From a virus, in IMG/VR virus record IMGVR_UViG_3300022074_000196, positions 1 to 32,901 of that record: DNA of 32,901 bases; one strand, written 5' to 3'. Position 1 is the stretch's first letter. Every line of letters begins with the position of its first letter. The translations under genes and the position numbers were made by a program. The notes under the pieces were generated by a model. That model ran no database searches and was not told where the DNA came from. It saw nothing but the letters and a program-made list of their open reading frames with translations. Positions 22,596 through 31,376 of this stretch are shown piece after piece.

Positions 22596-23275
22596 GCCAT
22601 ACCCGAAAGAACTTGGAGATAACTAAACAATCCTGGTTTAGACGATTTTGTTTCTCCCGCAAGCTGACCTGCGCTGCCAGGCGCTCCAACCAGAGTGCTT
22701 ATTAGTTGGTTCAGCGCGTTTGTGGGCGATTCCGTAAAACCTCCATATTGGCCTTTTGCCGCATCAATCAAAGCTTGATTAAGGCTAGTCAGCAGAGCGC
22801 CGTCAGTTGATTGCTGCTGTTGAATTGATTGACCATAATTAAATGCTTGCTGGCCCATATTGGCTAATGTGGAAGCTGCGCCGAGTTGAGTAGACAGATC
22901 ATTTTGAGCAGCTCCTAACGCCGTATTAAATCCTGCTTGGCGCAACTTTGCTGCTTGATCTAAAGCTTGTTGATTGTAGCTTTTCCCGAGCTCAGCCATG
23001 GCTATGCCGTGACGGCTGCCGCCAAAAGCATTAGCTTGATCAGCTTGCGCATCAAGCATGTTCATGCCCATTTGCGCTTGATTTCCAACATCGCGCAGCG
23101 TTGATTGAACTACTGCGTTTTCGTAAGGATTTGTGTAATTTTGAATGCCAGAAGCTGCTGTTCCAGTTAAACCTTGACCAACTCGATTCATCGCAGCGCC
23201 TTGAGCTTGAGCCGCTGCTGCGAAAGGATTCGTATTGGCAGTTGTTACTGCGCTTGGATTTGCACCTCCAGCCAT
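22592..23275 (-). CDS. Gln/Ala-rich virion protein
   Basis: The 227-aa protein is rich in Ala, Gln, Gly and Asn, with a motif QNYTNPYENAVVQSTLRDV (about 45-63) and the segment QANAFGGSRHGIAMAE that recur in podovirus ejection-module proteins. It is mostly helical with low complexity. Its place before the large internal proteins suggests an internal virion or tail-vertex component. No enzymatic motif is visible; it overlaps the muramidase gene by four bases. Confidence 0.76.
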   Translation of the reverse strand: MAGGANPSAVTTANTNPFAAAAQAQGAAMNRVGQGLTGTAASGIQNYTNPYENAVVQSTLRDVGNQAQMGMNMLDAQADQANAFGGSRHGIAMAELGKSYNQQALDQAAKLRQAGFNTALGAAQNDLSTQLGAASTLANMGQQAFNYGQSIQQQQSTDGALLTSLNQALIDAAKGQYGGFTESPTNALNQLISTLVGAPGSAGQLAGETKSSKPGLFSYLQVLSGMA

Positions 23276-23276
23276 C

Positions 23277-23711
23277 TCACTTACCTCTTTTTGCCGTCAT
23301 TTCGTAATTCACCGGCTGCATTGACGCGACATTGCTGCCTGGCTCTCCAGTTACTGGATCTATAAAAAAGCTATCTATGTAACTCGCTTGGCCAGGTCTT
23401 TTTTGAGCTAACGTGTCCATTGATTGTTCAAATAGTGGCGCACTGCTGTAACCCTTTGTGCCGTCAGCAAAAGTCTGAGTTTGTGGAAGGTAGCTTGAAA
23501 TATCTGCGGAAGGCATGTTGAATGCATTTGACATCATGTTAGTCGTATCAAATGCTGCCTGTGTTTGTGGCGCGAGCGCAGCGACATCTGGACCGTAATA
23601 AGGCACGAAGCCCGTCGCAGCAACATTCTGGCCAAAATCAAGACCTTGCTGCATGTCTTGTTCAAAAAATTTCGGGAGATTCTTTTCGCTTCTTGTAGAC
23701 CCACCACTCAA
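23277..23711 (-). CDS. Small virion-region protein, TTG start
   Basis: A 144-aa protein with LPKFFEQDMQQGLDFGQNVA, then PYYGPDVAALAPQTQAAFDT, resembling a family next to podovirus ejection proteins. The start is TTG 23711, overlapping the preceding stop (TTGA) and preceded by AAGGAG six to eight bases upstream, so it is well supported despite the rare codon. Function is unknown; virion component by position. Confidence 0.74.
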   Translation of the reverse strand: MSGGSTRSEKNLPKFFEQDMQQGLDFGQNVAATGFVPYYGPDVAALAPQTQAAFDTTNMMSNAFNMPSADISSYLPQTQTFADGTKGYSSAPLFEQSMDTLAQKRPGQASYIDSFFIDPVTGEPGSNVASMQPVNYEMTAKRGK

Positions 23712-24076
23712 TTTTTAATCTCCTTAGTGTAATAGACGTGCTGAAACTTCCAGCCTAAATTTTTTAATGGCCTTTCCCAACCGCGACGCCCTGAGATCAT
23801 GCCGCCATCACAGCCTTCTCTAATTGCCCACTTTTCTACGTCTAACTGCATTGACATTAACTCTTTTAATTCGCCGCCTGCCAAAAATATGTTAAGCAGC
23901 TTTTTTCTAGGATATATCACAATTTCTGTTACAAGGCACGAATGAGAGGCAGGCCAGAGCTGCATTGTACCTGACTTAACTCCGAGCACGATGTCCTCAA
24001 AATTATGAGTGTGCCCAGAATACCCTAATGCAGCCTCAATCCAAGACCTGCAGCGATGTAACTCTATCTCTACCAT
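23708..24076 (-). CDS. GNAT-like phage structural-region protein
   Basis: A 122-aa protein when started at ATG 24076 (MVEIELHRCRSWIEAALGYS), which fits the usual family start better than the 24100 ATG that overlaps the previous gene by 31 bases without a ribosome site. The middle and end (GVKSGTMQLWPA, IVIYPRKKLLNIFLAGG, EGCDGGMISGRRGWERPLKN) look like the acetyltransferase fold seen in T7 gp13-type proteins. Catalysis is unproven; it may serve virion assembly. Confidence 0.72.
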   Translation of the reverse strand: MVEIELHRCRSWIEAALGYSGHTHNFEDIVLGVKSGTMQLWPASHSCLVTEIVIYPRKKLLNIFLAGGELKELMSMQLDVEKWAIREGCDGGMISGRRGWERPLKNLGWKFQHVYYTKEIKN

Positions 24077-24420
24077 GTTGTGAGCTGTACTCGCTTCCAT
24101 ATTGCTGTTGTCCCATCATAATTTGCAGTGCAGATATAAATGTAATTCGTATCCCAAGCCACCATGCCAGCAACGTCACGAGCGCTGCCTGTGCTTGCAG
24201 ACGGCGTTGCTTGGCGCGTTGCGACTTGTCGAAAAGCGTTGTCGAGGCTAACGACAACGTATTTTTTTGTACGATCCCACAGCAAAATTCCGTCTTCAGA
24301 GGGGTTATCGTCATCTGTCTTAAAATAAAGCTTTCCAAGATTTGTCTGCAAGTAGGCGTTTAACTGCCGACCCCACTGACTTAAATCTGGCCCAATGCGC
24401 GGCAAAATTGGTGCTGGCAT
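24070..24420 (-). CDS. Tail/virion-region conserved protein
   Basis: The 116-aa protein starts MPAPILPRIGPDLSQWGRQL, followed by LGKLYFKTDDDNPSEDGILL and ends in strand-rich sequence with VAWDTNYIYICTAN. Such a protein is common directly after the nozzle gene in short-tailed phages. The C-terminal pattern (ARDVAGMVAWDTNYIYIC then GTTAIWKRV) resembles the short bead found in fibre and adaptor proteins. ATG 24420 is chosen over a ten-codon extension because it starts one base after the nozzle stop. Confidence 0.72.
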   Translation of the reverse strand: MPAPILPRIGPDLSQWGRQLNAYLQTNLGKLYFKTDDDNPSEDGILLWDRTKKYVVVSLDNAFRQVATRQATPSASTGSARDVAGMVAWDTNYIYICTANYDGTTAIWKRVQLTTW

Positions 24421-24421
24421 T

Positions 24422-26332
24422 TTATCGCTTACCTGCTGGGAGCGCATCAACGCGCATTGTGCCTACGCGCCAATCTGCGTTTGTAGCAGCCTCCACGCGC
24501 ATTTTAAACTGACGACCACTAAATCGCGCGTCAATACGACCTACCGTTGGATTTGATGCTCTGCTCCCAATAGTAAAAGGTCCATGTGTTGTTTCAGTGG
24601 TATTAGGCGCGAATCTGCTTTTAAATTTTAGCTGCACATCTCCCTGTGAGCTTTCGTCTGGCACAACTTGCAAAACGTTTAAGATTTGCTCACCAGTGCC
24701 AAGCTCTACTGGTCCAGTTTCGCAGAAAACATTTCCACTGTCATAATTAAATCCACTTTCGTGCTCAAAGACATCTTTATTATCATCCAAGAGTAAAGGG
24801 TGCACAAAAATGCCTCGAGGTACGCCAGCTGTGCGTGTTAGATTTCCTGTAAACCAGTAATTACCGAGGTAATTCAGAGCGACGTAGCGGTTAACCTCAT
24901 TTGATGTGTCGGACGGATAGAACCACCAAATCTCTTTGTGCTCAATGTTGTGGAAGCCCCAAACAAGAGATTGCTGTGTTCGATTAAACGTTGAGAATAC
25001 ATAATCATGTACGTCACAGGGCACTTCTTGAACTGTGTTGCCAGTGAAACTAAAAAAACCGTTCTGGCCCATCCAGTAGGCACCCATGTCGGTATCAACC
25101 GCAGATAGCCTTGAGACTGCTCCACAGCCTGTTGCGACCCGTTCAAATCCATAGACATATGGTGGCCCCAAATATCGCGCTGTATGAGCGTCTAGGTCAG
25201 TAATAATGAGAAGTTGGCCGCGCGTTCGTATCGCCTGCATAATTTGACCCGAGGTCGACAGCTCAATATCCCCGGCTTCATTGGTTGCAGCCGCAGTCCA
25301 ATCGTTTTTATTTTCACGGTCGCACCAACTAATTTTGCGAGGATTGCCAGTACTTCCCAGAGCAAAAATAAAACGCTCTTCTGTGACAATGACGCCTTTA
25401 TTGTTAATTGGAGCATTTGTGAGGATAGAAGCATCTACAGCAGCTTTAAGACTTACATTGTCGATTCTAAAATTTGGCTCACTATTTGTTGATGCGTATA
25501 TCTCAATTTTAACCTGACTATCATTAGCAGTAAATCTAAAAGCATTAGCATCAACCTGTAAAGTCTTGTTAATTAACACAGTTCCGTTGTTGACACTTGT
25601 AATTCTAACCTTTGCGGAAGGTATCGTGCTTGCATTGGCGTCTGCGTCAGGATCAATTAGCACAACTGAAAATTGATATTTTGTCCCATTTGTAGTTATA
25701 ACAGATTGTTCAAGGTCAGTCGCAGTCGTTCCACTCCAAAGAGCCTGACCAAGACTTGTGTTAATTGACCAGCCAGCGCCAGTAACCCATGGAAAGCTGC
25801 CTGAAAAATCGCCGTTTGATACTAACTCAGAGCCGGCTGTGTAAGTAGTGGGATTTGTGCTCCACTCGTAAATTTTGCCATCCGCAGACGAGCAAGCGAT
25901 TAGCGTCTCACCAAAATTTTGTAGGCTCCAAGTTGTTGCTTCAGAGCGCACACCCGCAACCAAGTTAGCTGATCCGTAATTTCCAACGCCATAGCGTCCT
26001 TGCCCGTATCCAGTGTTAAAATCAGCCGTTTCTAAACCTGCGGTTAAATTGGCTGGCGTAATATCATACACAATGTTGGCACCACTCATCGCGATTAGCT
26101 CAGCATAGCTGCCACCGGCCAGAAATGTTGTGTTTGTTAAGTCTTCCCAAGCATGCAGGCCGCGAATTTTATAAGTGCTAAAATCGTCAACACGTTTTTC
26201 CCAACCCTTAACAGGGCGCAAAGAATTGCCAAGCCAGCGCACCAAGTTTCCATCTGTCCAACGACCTTTTTGCTCGTAATCTGTGCCGTTGCGAAACATA
26301 CCGGCAGGAAGCTCAATGGGCAATAAAGTCAT
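24422..26332 (-). CDS. Tail nozzle/stabilisation protein with CBM-like insert
   Basis: The 636-aa protein starts LLPIELPAGMFRNGTDYEQK and contains beta-propeller-like segments (GNLVRWLGNSLRPVKGW; NGFFSFTGNTVQEVPCDVHD; ALNYLGNYWFTG), resembling the gp10-type nozzle of short-tailed phages. Between about 169 and 296 lies an extra module (ELVSNGDFSGSFPWVTGAGW to FRIDNVSLK) with the layout of a carbohydrate-binding jelly roll, breaking the propeller between STNPTTYTAG and AVDASILTNAP. It would close the tail and perhaps touch surface sugars. The start overlaps the upstream stop (ATGA); a 27-codon extension is rejected. Confidence 0.8.
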   Translation of the reverse strand: MTLLPIELPAGMFRNGTDYEQKGRWTDGNLVRWLGNSLRPVKGWEKRVDDFSTYKIRGLHAWEDLTNTTFLAGGSYAELIAMSGANIVYDITPANLTAGLETADFNTGYGQGRYGVGNYGSANLVAGVRSEATTWSLQNFGETLIACSSADGKIYEWSTNPTTYTAGSELVSNGDFSGSFPWVTGAGWSINTSLGQALWSGTTATDLEQSVITTNGTKYQFSVVLIDPDADANASTIPSAKVRITSVNNGTVLINKTLQVDANAFRFTANDSQVKIEIYASTNSEPNFRIDNVSLKAAVDASILTNAPINNKGVIVTEERFIFALGSTGNPRKISWCDRENKNDWTAAATNEAGDIELSTSGQIMQAIRTRGQLLIITDLDAHTARYLGPPYVYGFERVATGCGAVSRLSAVDTDMGAYWMGQNGFFSFTGNTVQEVPCDVHDYVFSTFNRTQQSLVWGFHNIEHKEIWWFYPSDTSNEVNRYVALNYLGNYWFTGNLTRTAGVPRGIFVHPLLLDDNKDVFEHESGFNYDSGNVFCETGPVELGTGEQILNVLQVVPDESSQGDVQLKFKSRFAPNTTETTHGPFTIGSRASNPTVGRIDARFSGRQFKMRVEAATNADWRVGTMRVDALPAGKR

Positions 26333-26991
26333 GCTTGCACTCCTTGGTCGAAGGCGAGAGCAAAATGATGAGTGTTTACATTTGTATAGGTATTGCTTGC
26401 TTTGAACTGCCATTCACGCGCTGCATCATTAGAAGTCATAACTACACCAGAATCCGCTATAATTCTAATGGGCCATAGTGTTGCGGTCGACCCCCAAGGG
26501 TATCCAGCGCTTCCCGTAGTGCCTTCAAAAATAATTGTGTTTGAACCACTTAGAGCGCTAGTTTTAAACATTTTATTAGCGGTTCCATTGTCTCCGCTTT
26601 TTACATATGGAAAATCTGAGGCACGAATTAAATCAATCTTAAATCTCGTATTGGTATTTGCTGTCGTGTAAGCAATAAAATCAATGTTTTCTGTATTGTT
26701 CGAATTGACGAAGCCTGTAATTATTGTGCGTGAACTTGTTGTGTAGGTTGCTCCTGCAGAGATCGTAAAATCAGTTGTTGTCGCGCTTGAACTACCGCCT
26801 TGATAATTGTAAGCATCTAAATATCGCGCCTTTCCATAGTAATCATCAAACTGGTAGCCTTGCATTGGACTAATTGGATACACTAAATTTGTAATATCAG
26901 TGTCATTGAGCGAGCACGTAGTTTGTGTTACGCCACCCGCTTCTACGTGAAGGTCGTCTAAGCTTATTGTGCCAGATGCTTGAAGGGCCAT
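26329..26991 (-). CDS. Tail/virion structural protein, adhesin-like
   Basis: A 220-aa protein starts MALQASGTISLDDLHVEAGG and has LVYPISPMQGYQFDDYYGKA at about 36-55, a lead I recognise from phage tail-region proteins. The rest is Thr/Ser-rich with regular strands (about 70-220), resembling a small beta-sandwich. It may be an adhesin tip or collar protein. The stop shares bases with the nozzle start, linking it to the tail module; specific function is unknown. Confidence 0.7.
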   Translation of the reverse strand: MALQASGTISLDDLHVEAGGVTQTTCSLNDTDITNLVYPISPMQGYQFDDYYGKARYLDAYNYQGGSSSATTTDFTISAGATYTTSSRTIITGFVNSNNTENIDFIAYTTANTNTRFKIDLIRASDFPYVKSGDNGTANKMFKTSALSGSNTIIFEGTTGSAGYPWGSTATLWPIRIIADSGVVMTSNDAAREWQFKASNTYTNVNTHHFALAFDQGVQA

Positions 26992-26994
26992 CGC

Positions 26995-27570
26995 TTAACC
27001 TAGACTTGGCGCTGCTACGAACGCACTTATATTTCCAGCAACCTGCAAATTACCACTGCTATCTAAGTCTGCAATTTTTGTAGTACCGTATTTAAAAAGC
27101 AATTTGCCGCCGCTGATTTCAATAGAAAAGTCGTTGGAGCCATTGTCGATCGCTAAAGAGTTAGTAGTAAGCGCAGCGTCAACATCTACAACATCACCAA
27201 AAGTAACCGCGCCTGTAAAAGCTGCGCCAGCCAAACCAGCTTTTGCGTCAATTTGAGTTTGAATAGAGCCAGTGACACCATCAACATAGCCAAGTTCTGT
27301 TGACGTTAAAGTTGAAGGAATGCCTGACAAAGCATTAAACTCTGCAGGCGTAGTAGTTACACCATCCAAGCGATTTAGTTCACTAGCGTCTGCTGTAACT
27401 ACTACGCCTGCAATCTTCCAAGAGCCTTGAGAAAGGTCTGGCTCAATAGTCACCTTGCCTGTACCACTTCCGTTCAAAGTGGATTGTATCGAAGTAAGTC
27501 CAGTATTTATTGTAGTACCCCAAGTGTCAGTACTACTTCCGACAACGGGCAACGTCAGACTTATCGCCAT
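26995..27570 (-). CDS. Tail fibre protein with LDGVT-type repeats
   Basis: A 191-aa protein starts LPVVGSSTDTWGTTINTGL, a usual lead of small phage fibres. It carries the repeated unit TADASELNRLDGVTTTPAEF, then STELGYVDGVTGSIQTQIDA, the T-ELN-LDGV motif that forms triple-stranded beta-helix shafts. A collagen-free C-terminus (DLDSSGNLQVAGNI) looks like a short bead. It likely forms part of the fibre set with its neighbours. ATG follows AAAGGAG at good spacing. Confidence 0.78.
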   Translation of the reverse strand: MAISLTLPVVGSSTDTWGTTINTGLTSIQSTLNGSGTGKVTIEPDLSQGSWKIAGVVVTADASELNRLDGVTTTPAEFNALSGIPSTLTSTELGYVDGVTGSIQTQIDAKAGLAGAAFTGAVTFGDVVDVDAALTTNSLAIDNGSNDFSIEISGGKLLFKYGTTKIADLDSSGNLQVAGNISAFVAAPSLG

Positions 27571-27599
27571 TTTTTTCTCCTTTAGCTTTTTTTAACATA

Positions 27600-28571
27600 T
27601 CAGGCAGCGTCAGACCAAGTTTCAGCGCTGTTGGTTTGATCTGTCCAAATTTCATCAGCCACCTCTTGATCCAGCCAAATCGGGCGCACAAAACCGTCGA
27701 GCAAAATAACGCCCGTCAAAATATTATTTGGTACCAGGTCATGCACCTGCGTAGCTTGTGGAGCACCAAGGTCAGGCGCGCCCGTCAAAATACTGGAAGG
27801 CGTTAAATTGTGAATTTCATTTGATACTGGACTTCCTAAATTTGGACTTCCAGACACAATAGAGTTAGCGACCAGATCACTAATCTGTGTTAAGCTTGGC
27901 GTGCCGAGAACGGGTGCACCAGCCACAAAAGAAAGCGCAGCAAAAGCGCTTGAGGAAATTGTAACACTCTGACCTGTTACATTAAAAATGCCTGCATTAA
28001 TAGCAAGTCTAGCGCTTCTTATAAATGCTGCGTCCTGTCCTGACAGACTGTAACTTGCTTGTGCGGCTCCTGCATTAAGCGTAAAGTTTGCTGCTTGACC
28101 AGAAAGAGCATAAGATGCATTTTCTGCGGTCAGCGAAGCGCCAGAAAATCCTTCCGTTACACGCGCATCACCGCTTTCAGTTATCCTACTATCACCGCTT
28201 TCTGTTATTCGCGGACCATCCAGATCGACATAAGTGAAATCGGCGTCCTGGCCGGTAAATGTGAACGAAACAGCATCACCAGCTAAATTTACGGACGGCC
28301 TAAGAGCAACATCCTGACCTGTTAAAGTATAGCTTGCAGCGCCTGCACTTATGTTCTGCGCCTCCAGCATCCTAGCGTTGGATGCCTCTGTGATGCGCGT
28401 ATCGCCGCTTTCAGTTATTCTGGTGTCATATACAGCTGAGTCCGAGAAGTTGTTATTCTGCGCTGTGATTACAAATGACCCAACGCCTGCAGTTAAAGCG
28501 TTGTTTGTTGCAGCTCCGCTTGTTTGATCGTCTGCTAGTGGTGCGCCACCAACTGGCCCAAAACCGATCAT
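27600..28571 (-). CDS. Repeat-rich tail fibre or adhesin
   Basis: The 323-aa protein is built of three kinds of repeat. A strand unit of the type SYxLSGQDAxF occurs about six times through residues 30-205. RITESGDxRITE occurs in two clusters (about 50-70 and 120-142). Near the end a unit of about 24 residues of the type GAPxLGxPxxxQIxxL recurs three times. The C-terminus carries IWLDQEVADEIWTDQ. Such proteins form elongated fibres. ATG 28571 shares a base with the upstream stop (TGATG), with AAGGA eight bases upstream. Confidence 0.72.
   Translation of the reverse strand: MIGFGPVGGAPLADDQTSGAATNNALTAGVGSFVITAQNNNFSDSAVYDTRITESGDTRITEASNARMLEAQNISAGAASYTLTGQDVALRPSVNLAGDAVSFTFTGQDADFTYVDLDGPRITESGDSRITESGDARVTEGFSGASLTAENASYALSGQAANFTLNAGAAQASYSLSGQDAAFIRSARLAINAGIFNVTGQSVTISSSAFAALSFVAGAPVLGTPSLTQISDLVANSIVSGSPNLGSPVSNEIHNLTPSSILTGAPDLGAPQATQVHDLVPNNILTGVILLDGFVRPIWLDQEVADEIWTDQTNSAETWSDAA
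28160..28430. repeat. Direct DNA repeats encoding RITESGD
   Basis: Copies of ATCACCGCTTTCAGTTAT and close variants occur at about 28168-28184, 28191-28208 and 28401-28418, each encoding the ITESGD unit on the minus strand. Near-identical DNA rather than only protein suggests recent duplication or a recombination hot spot in a fibre gene. Confidence 0.6.
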
Positions 28572-30838
28572 CAAATAATCCTTATTTTGAGATTCTGGGC
28601 GGCAAGTGATTTAATTTTTACGGACGTATTTGATGGAAACTCAGCATCGTAATCCGTCCCAGTCACAGCCTGTTTAACAAGTGTAGCAGCATCGTAATTT
28701 ATTGACACACCATCAGACTTTGGAACAGTCGTTCCGCTTGGTATCTGCAATCCAATCATCAGGTCTAAAGTGTTGCTCGTTGTAAAATGGTTGGCATCAG
28801 GAATTGAGTCTAATTGCGTTTTGTCCATTCGATTGACCGCTTGGGAACTCAGCGCCTGCTGCAAGCAAGACAACTCATTATTTGTGGTTGCATTGGCCCA
28901 AGTTTCTGAGGTGCTGTACGCGTAAGAGCTAGAACCTGTGTTGTATTCTAGTATTCGTCTGGCAGGAGACGTGCCAGTATTCTCAGACAGAATAATGTAC
29001 ATCTTCGTACCCGTAGAGTTAAAATTGACTCCGGCTGGAAAGTAAGTAACCGCACCGCCACCTGACATAGTAGTCACATAAGTTCTGACATACGTAATTG
29101 TTGAGGTTAAATCCCAAGCAGAACTTAATGTAAAACTACTAACGCCTTTGCTGGGCGCCCAATGTGCTACAAAAAATTTAGTCCCGTCTGAATTAAAATA
29201 GAGGCCTCGTGAGGCAAGTGACACAGTCGGAACTGTTACAGTGGCGTTAAGCGTCGCAGAAGATAAATCCCACGCAGAGGACATAGTAAATTGTTTCAAT
29301 CCCCCCGACCCATCTACACTGTAAAGTTTTGTGCCATCAGATTTCATATACAAGTCTTCAGGGGAATGACCCAAAGTCATAGTTACACTGTTGTAAGAAG
29401 CACTTGAAATATCCCAATTAGTCGAAAGGTCTAACTGGTACAATGTTCCCCCACTTATATTTACAATGTAAGCTTTGCTTCCATCGGATTTTAGAAATAG
29501 CCCTCTGGGCGCGTTCGTTGTGCTAAAAGAAAAAGATCTCCCATACGATAAAGTGCTTAGATCAAATGCGGTGGATAAATCGTATTCGTAAATAGTTTTT
29601 TGTTGTTGCCCACCAACCCAGACCTTCGTACCATCTGGCTTGAAGTGAAGGTACTGATAACCTTCACTTTGATTCAATAAACCAGATATCGTCGAGTAAG
29701 ACGCGCTAGATAGGTCATATCCTGAGCTTGTAAGAGTACCTTGGTCGTTGTTGTATTGCCATGTGCCCGAATTATTTTTGGCAATTTTGCGAACACCCTC
29801 AGTGCCTTTGTTGATCAACCAAGTTGTTCTTCCGTCCGTTGAAACAGCGTAATGCGCCGTACCATTGCCTAGAGTTTCGTCAGCCGTCATGGAATTTATA
29901 TCGCTCCAATACTGAGAATCTATTTGACCACCAGCGTTACTTACAGAAGGAAAATATTGTGCAGTCGGAATAGAAGACCCTGTTCCTGAAATACTCAAAC
30001 CAGACCCATCTGAATTTGCGACCACTCCCCTCAGTGTCCAAGACCCTGACGCTATGACATTCGTGTTAGTAAAATTAGTCTGAAGGTCGTAGGCACCCCC
30101 TGTTGATGTGATGATTGCGCTGCCACCATTCCCCGCAACAGTTTTGCCCACATCGCTCGCCGCAAAAGATCCAGACGATAGCGTAAATGTGCCGTCTGCT
30201 GAAGCATTTGAAGGCGTGAGTGAAACGCCAGAATAATTACCTGACTCATCCAGCAAATCATAGTTGGAACCAGTGCTGTTTACATCCCAATTACCTTTTG
30301 AAGAAACGCCAACCTGTGGCACTTCTTTAAAAACACTGACCATTGGCACAGGACTTACTGCACTACTAAGGGTGATTGTAGCTTCTTCATTTTGTACAAA
30401 AGTTTTTGTGAGTGTGCCTTGGTTGGACACGCCGCCACCGCTTGCTTGATCGACAAATGATAGCTCGCCATTGCCAGCAGTTGATAATACTTGGCCATTT
30501 GTGCCATCAGACGTCGGCAGAGTGAAGGTGTCAGCAAAGTCAACAAGCTCTTGTAAATCTGCAGTAGCAGGCGTCAGGAACACTTTGGCACTGCCTGACA
30601 AATCGAGCAAAGCGCCAGTAGAGGAACTGCCTAGAGTGCGCGTTAACGTTGTGCCAGAGTGTGTGTATGTTCCGCTTGATATTTCGTATGCGCTGCCATC
30701 AACTATGGCAAAGCGAACAGTCTCGCCGTTGAGGCTCGAAGGAACAGCAGCAAAGCCTGTTTCAGCCGCACCAAGCGTAATAGTGCCCGTCCCAGTTGTT
30801 GCTGTTGACACTTTGACTCTATCTGCAAATTTAGCCAT
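28571..30838 (-). CDS. Tail fibre with beta-propeller domain
   Basis: The 755-aa protein starts with a fibre-attachment part ([20 protein letters not shown], about 4-23; [20 protein letters not shown], about 39-58). A low-complexity shaft follows. A propeller occupies roughly 365-640, where blades are marked by DLSSAxYxx, PxGLxFxxDGTKxYV and AWDLSSA-type ends, five or six copies. The C-terminus ([20 protein letters not shown] and onward) is compact. It probably binds a host receptor. It follows the chaperone-like gene by nine bases, so the module is co-transcribed. Confidence 0.82.
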   Translation of the reverse strand: MAKFADRVKVSTATTGTGTITLGAAETGFAAVPSSLNGETVRFAIVDGSAYEISSGTYTHSGTTLTRTLGSSSTGALLDLSGSAKVFLTPATADLQELVDFADTFTLPTSDGTNGQVLSTAGNGELSFVDQASGGGVSNQGTLTKTFVQNEEATITLSSAVSPVPMVSVFKEVPQVGVSSKGNWDVNSTGSNYDLLDESGNYSGVSLTPSNASADGTFTLSSGSFAASDVGKTVAGNGGSAIITSTGGAYDLQTNFTNTNVIASGSWTLRGVVANSDGSGLSISGTGSSIPTAQYFPSVSNAGGQIDSQYWSDINSMTADETLGNGTAHYAVSTDGRTTWLINKGTEGVRKIAKNNSGTWQYNNDQGTLTSSGYDLSSASYSTISGLLNQSEGYQYLHFKPDGTKVWVGGQQQKTIYEYDLSTAFDLSTLSYGRSFSFSTTNAPRGLFLKSDGSKAYIVNISGGTLYQLDLSTNWDISSASYNSVTMTLGHSPEDLYMKSDGTKLYSVDGSGGLKQFTMSSAWDLSSATLNATVTVPTVSLASRGLYFNSDGTKFFVAHWAPSKGVSSFTLSSAWDLTSTITYVRTYVTTMSGGGAVTYFPAGVNFNSTGTKMYIILSENTGTSPARRILEYNTGSSSYAYSTSETWANATTNNELSCLQQALSSQAVNRMDKTQLDSIPDANHFTTSNTLDLMIGLQIPSGTTVPKSDGVSINYDAATLVKQAVTGTDYDAEFPSNTSVKIKSLAAQNLKIRII

Positions 30839-30847
30839 GACTCTACC

Positions 30848-31348
30848 TCAAGGTTTAATGGGCCAGTCTTCGTCTGCCAAGTTGGGCCAAGCGTCTTGAT
30901 CTGGCAGGTTTCTGAGCTCGGACCTGTAGACTGCCCATTCAGTTTTTTTGTCATTTGTCAGAGGACTGTCATTCATTTGCGTCCAGTCTGTATCATCAAG
31001 CAGCTTGTTTCTTGAGATGCGATGTCTGGCGGCTGCCTCTGCGTCAAGGGTTGCCTTGTATGCTGCCTCTTGTTCAGCTTTTGTGCCAAGCTCTGCGTCG
31101 TCAAAAAACATGTCACGAGCAATATACTTCTCAACCCAATTCCCATTTGAATCTTGCTCTACACCATTTCGTACAGATACCTGATATGCTGTTGTAGTAG
31201 CGCTAGGCGATTGAAAAACAGGATCAATGTTGAGTGCATCAAACACACTACTATTCCATACACGCGGGAGAGACATATTAGGATGCGCAGCTTTCAACTC
31301 AGACTGAGTTTTTACCTCACCTGTTGTACGATTCCTATACTCGGTCAT
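30848..31348 (-). CDS. Tail fibre-associated chaperone-like protein (Phage_tail_APC)
   Basis: The 166-aa protein ends with RNKLLDDTDWTQMNDSPLTN, then EWAVYRSELRNLPDQDAWPN and WPIKP, the pattern of the Phage_tail_APC family (tail assembly chaperone). The N-terminal half (TGEVKTQSELKAAHPNMSLP) is a separate conserved lead. It would assist fibre folding or attachment. It sits between two fibre genes, with GGAGA in front of its ATG. Confidence 0.84.
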   Translation of the reverse strand: MTEYRNRTTGEVKTQSELKAAHPNMSLPRVWNSSVFDALNIDPVFQSPSATTTAYQVSVRNGVEQDSNGNWVEKYIARDMFFDDAELGTKAEQEAAYKATLDAEAAARHRISRNKLLDDTDWTQMNDSPLTNDKKTEWAVYRSELRNLPDQDAWPNLADEDWPIKP

Positions 31349-31376
31349 TTTTAAAAATCTCCTGTGTAGTTTTTTG

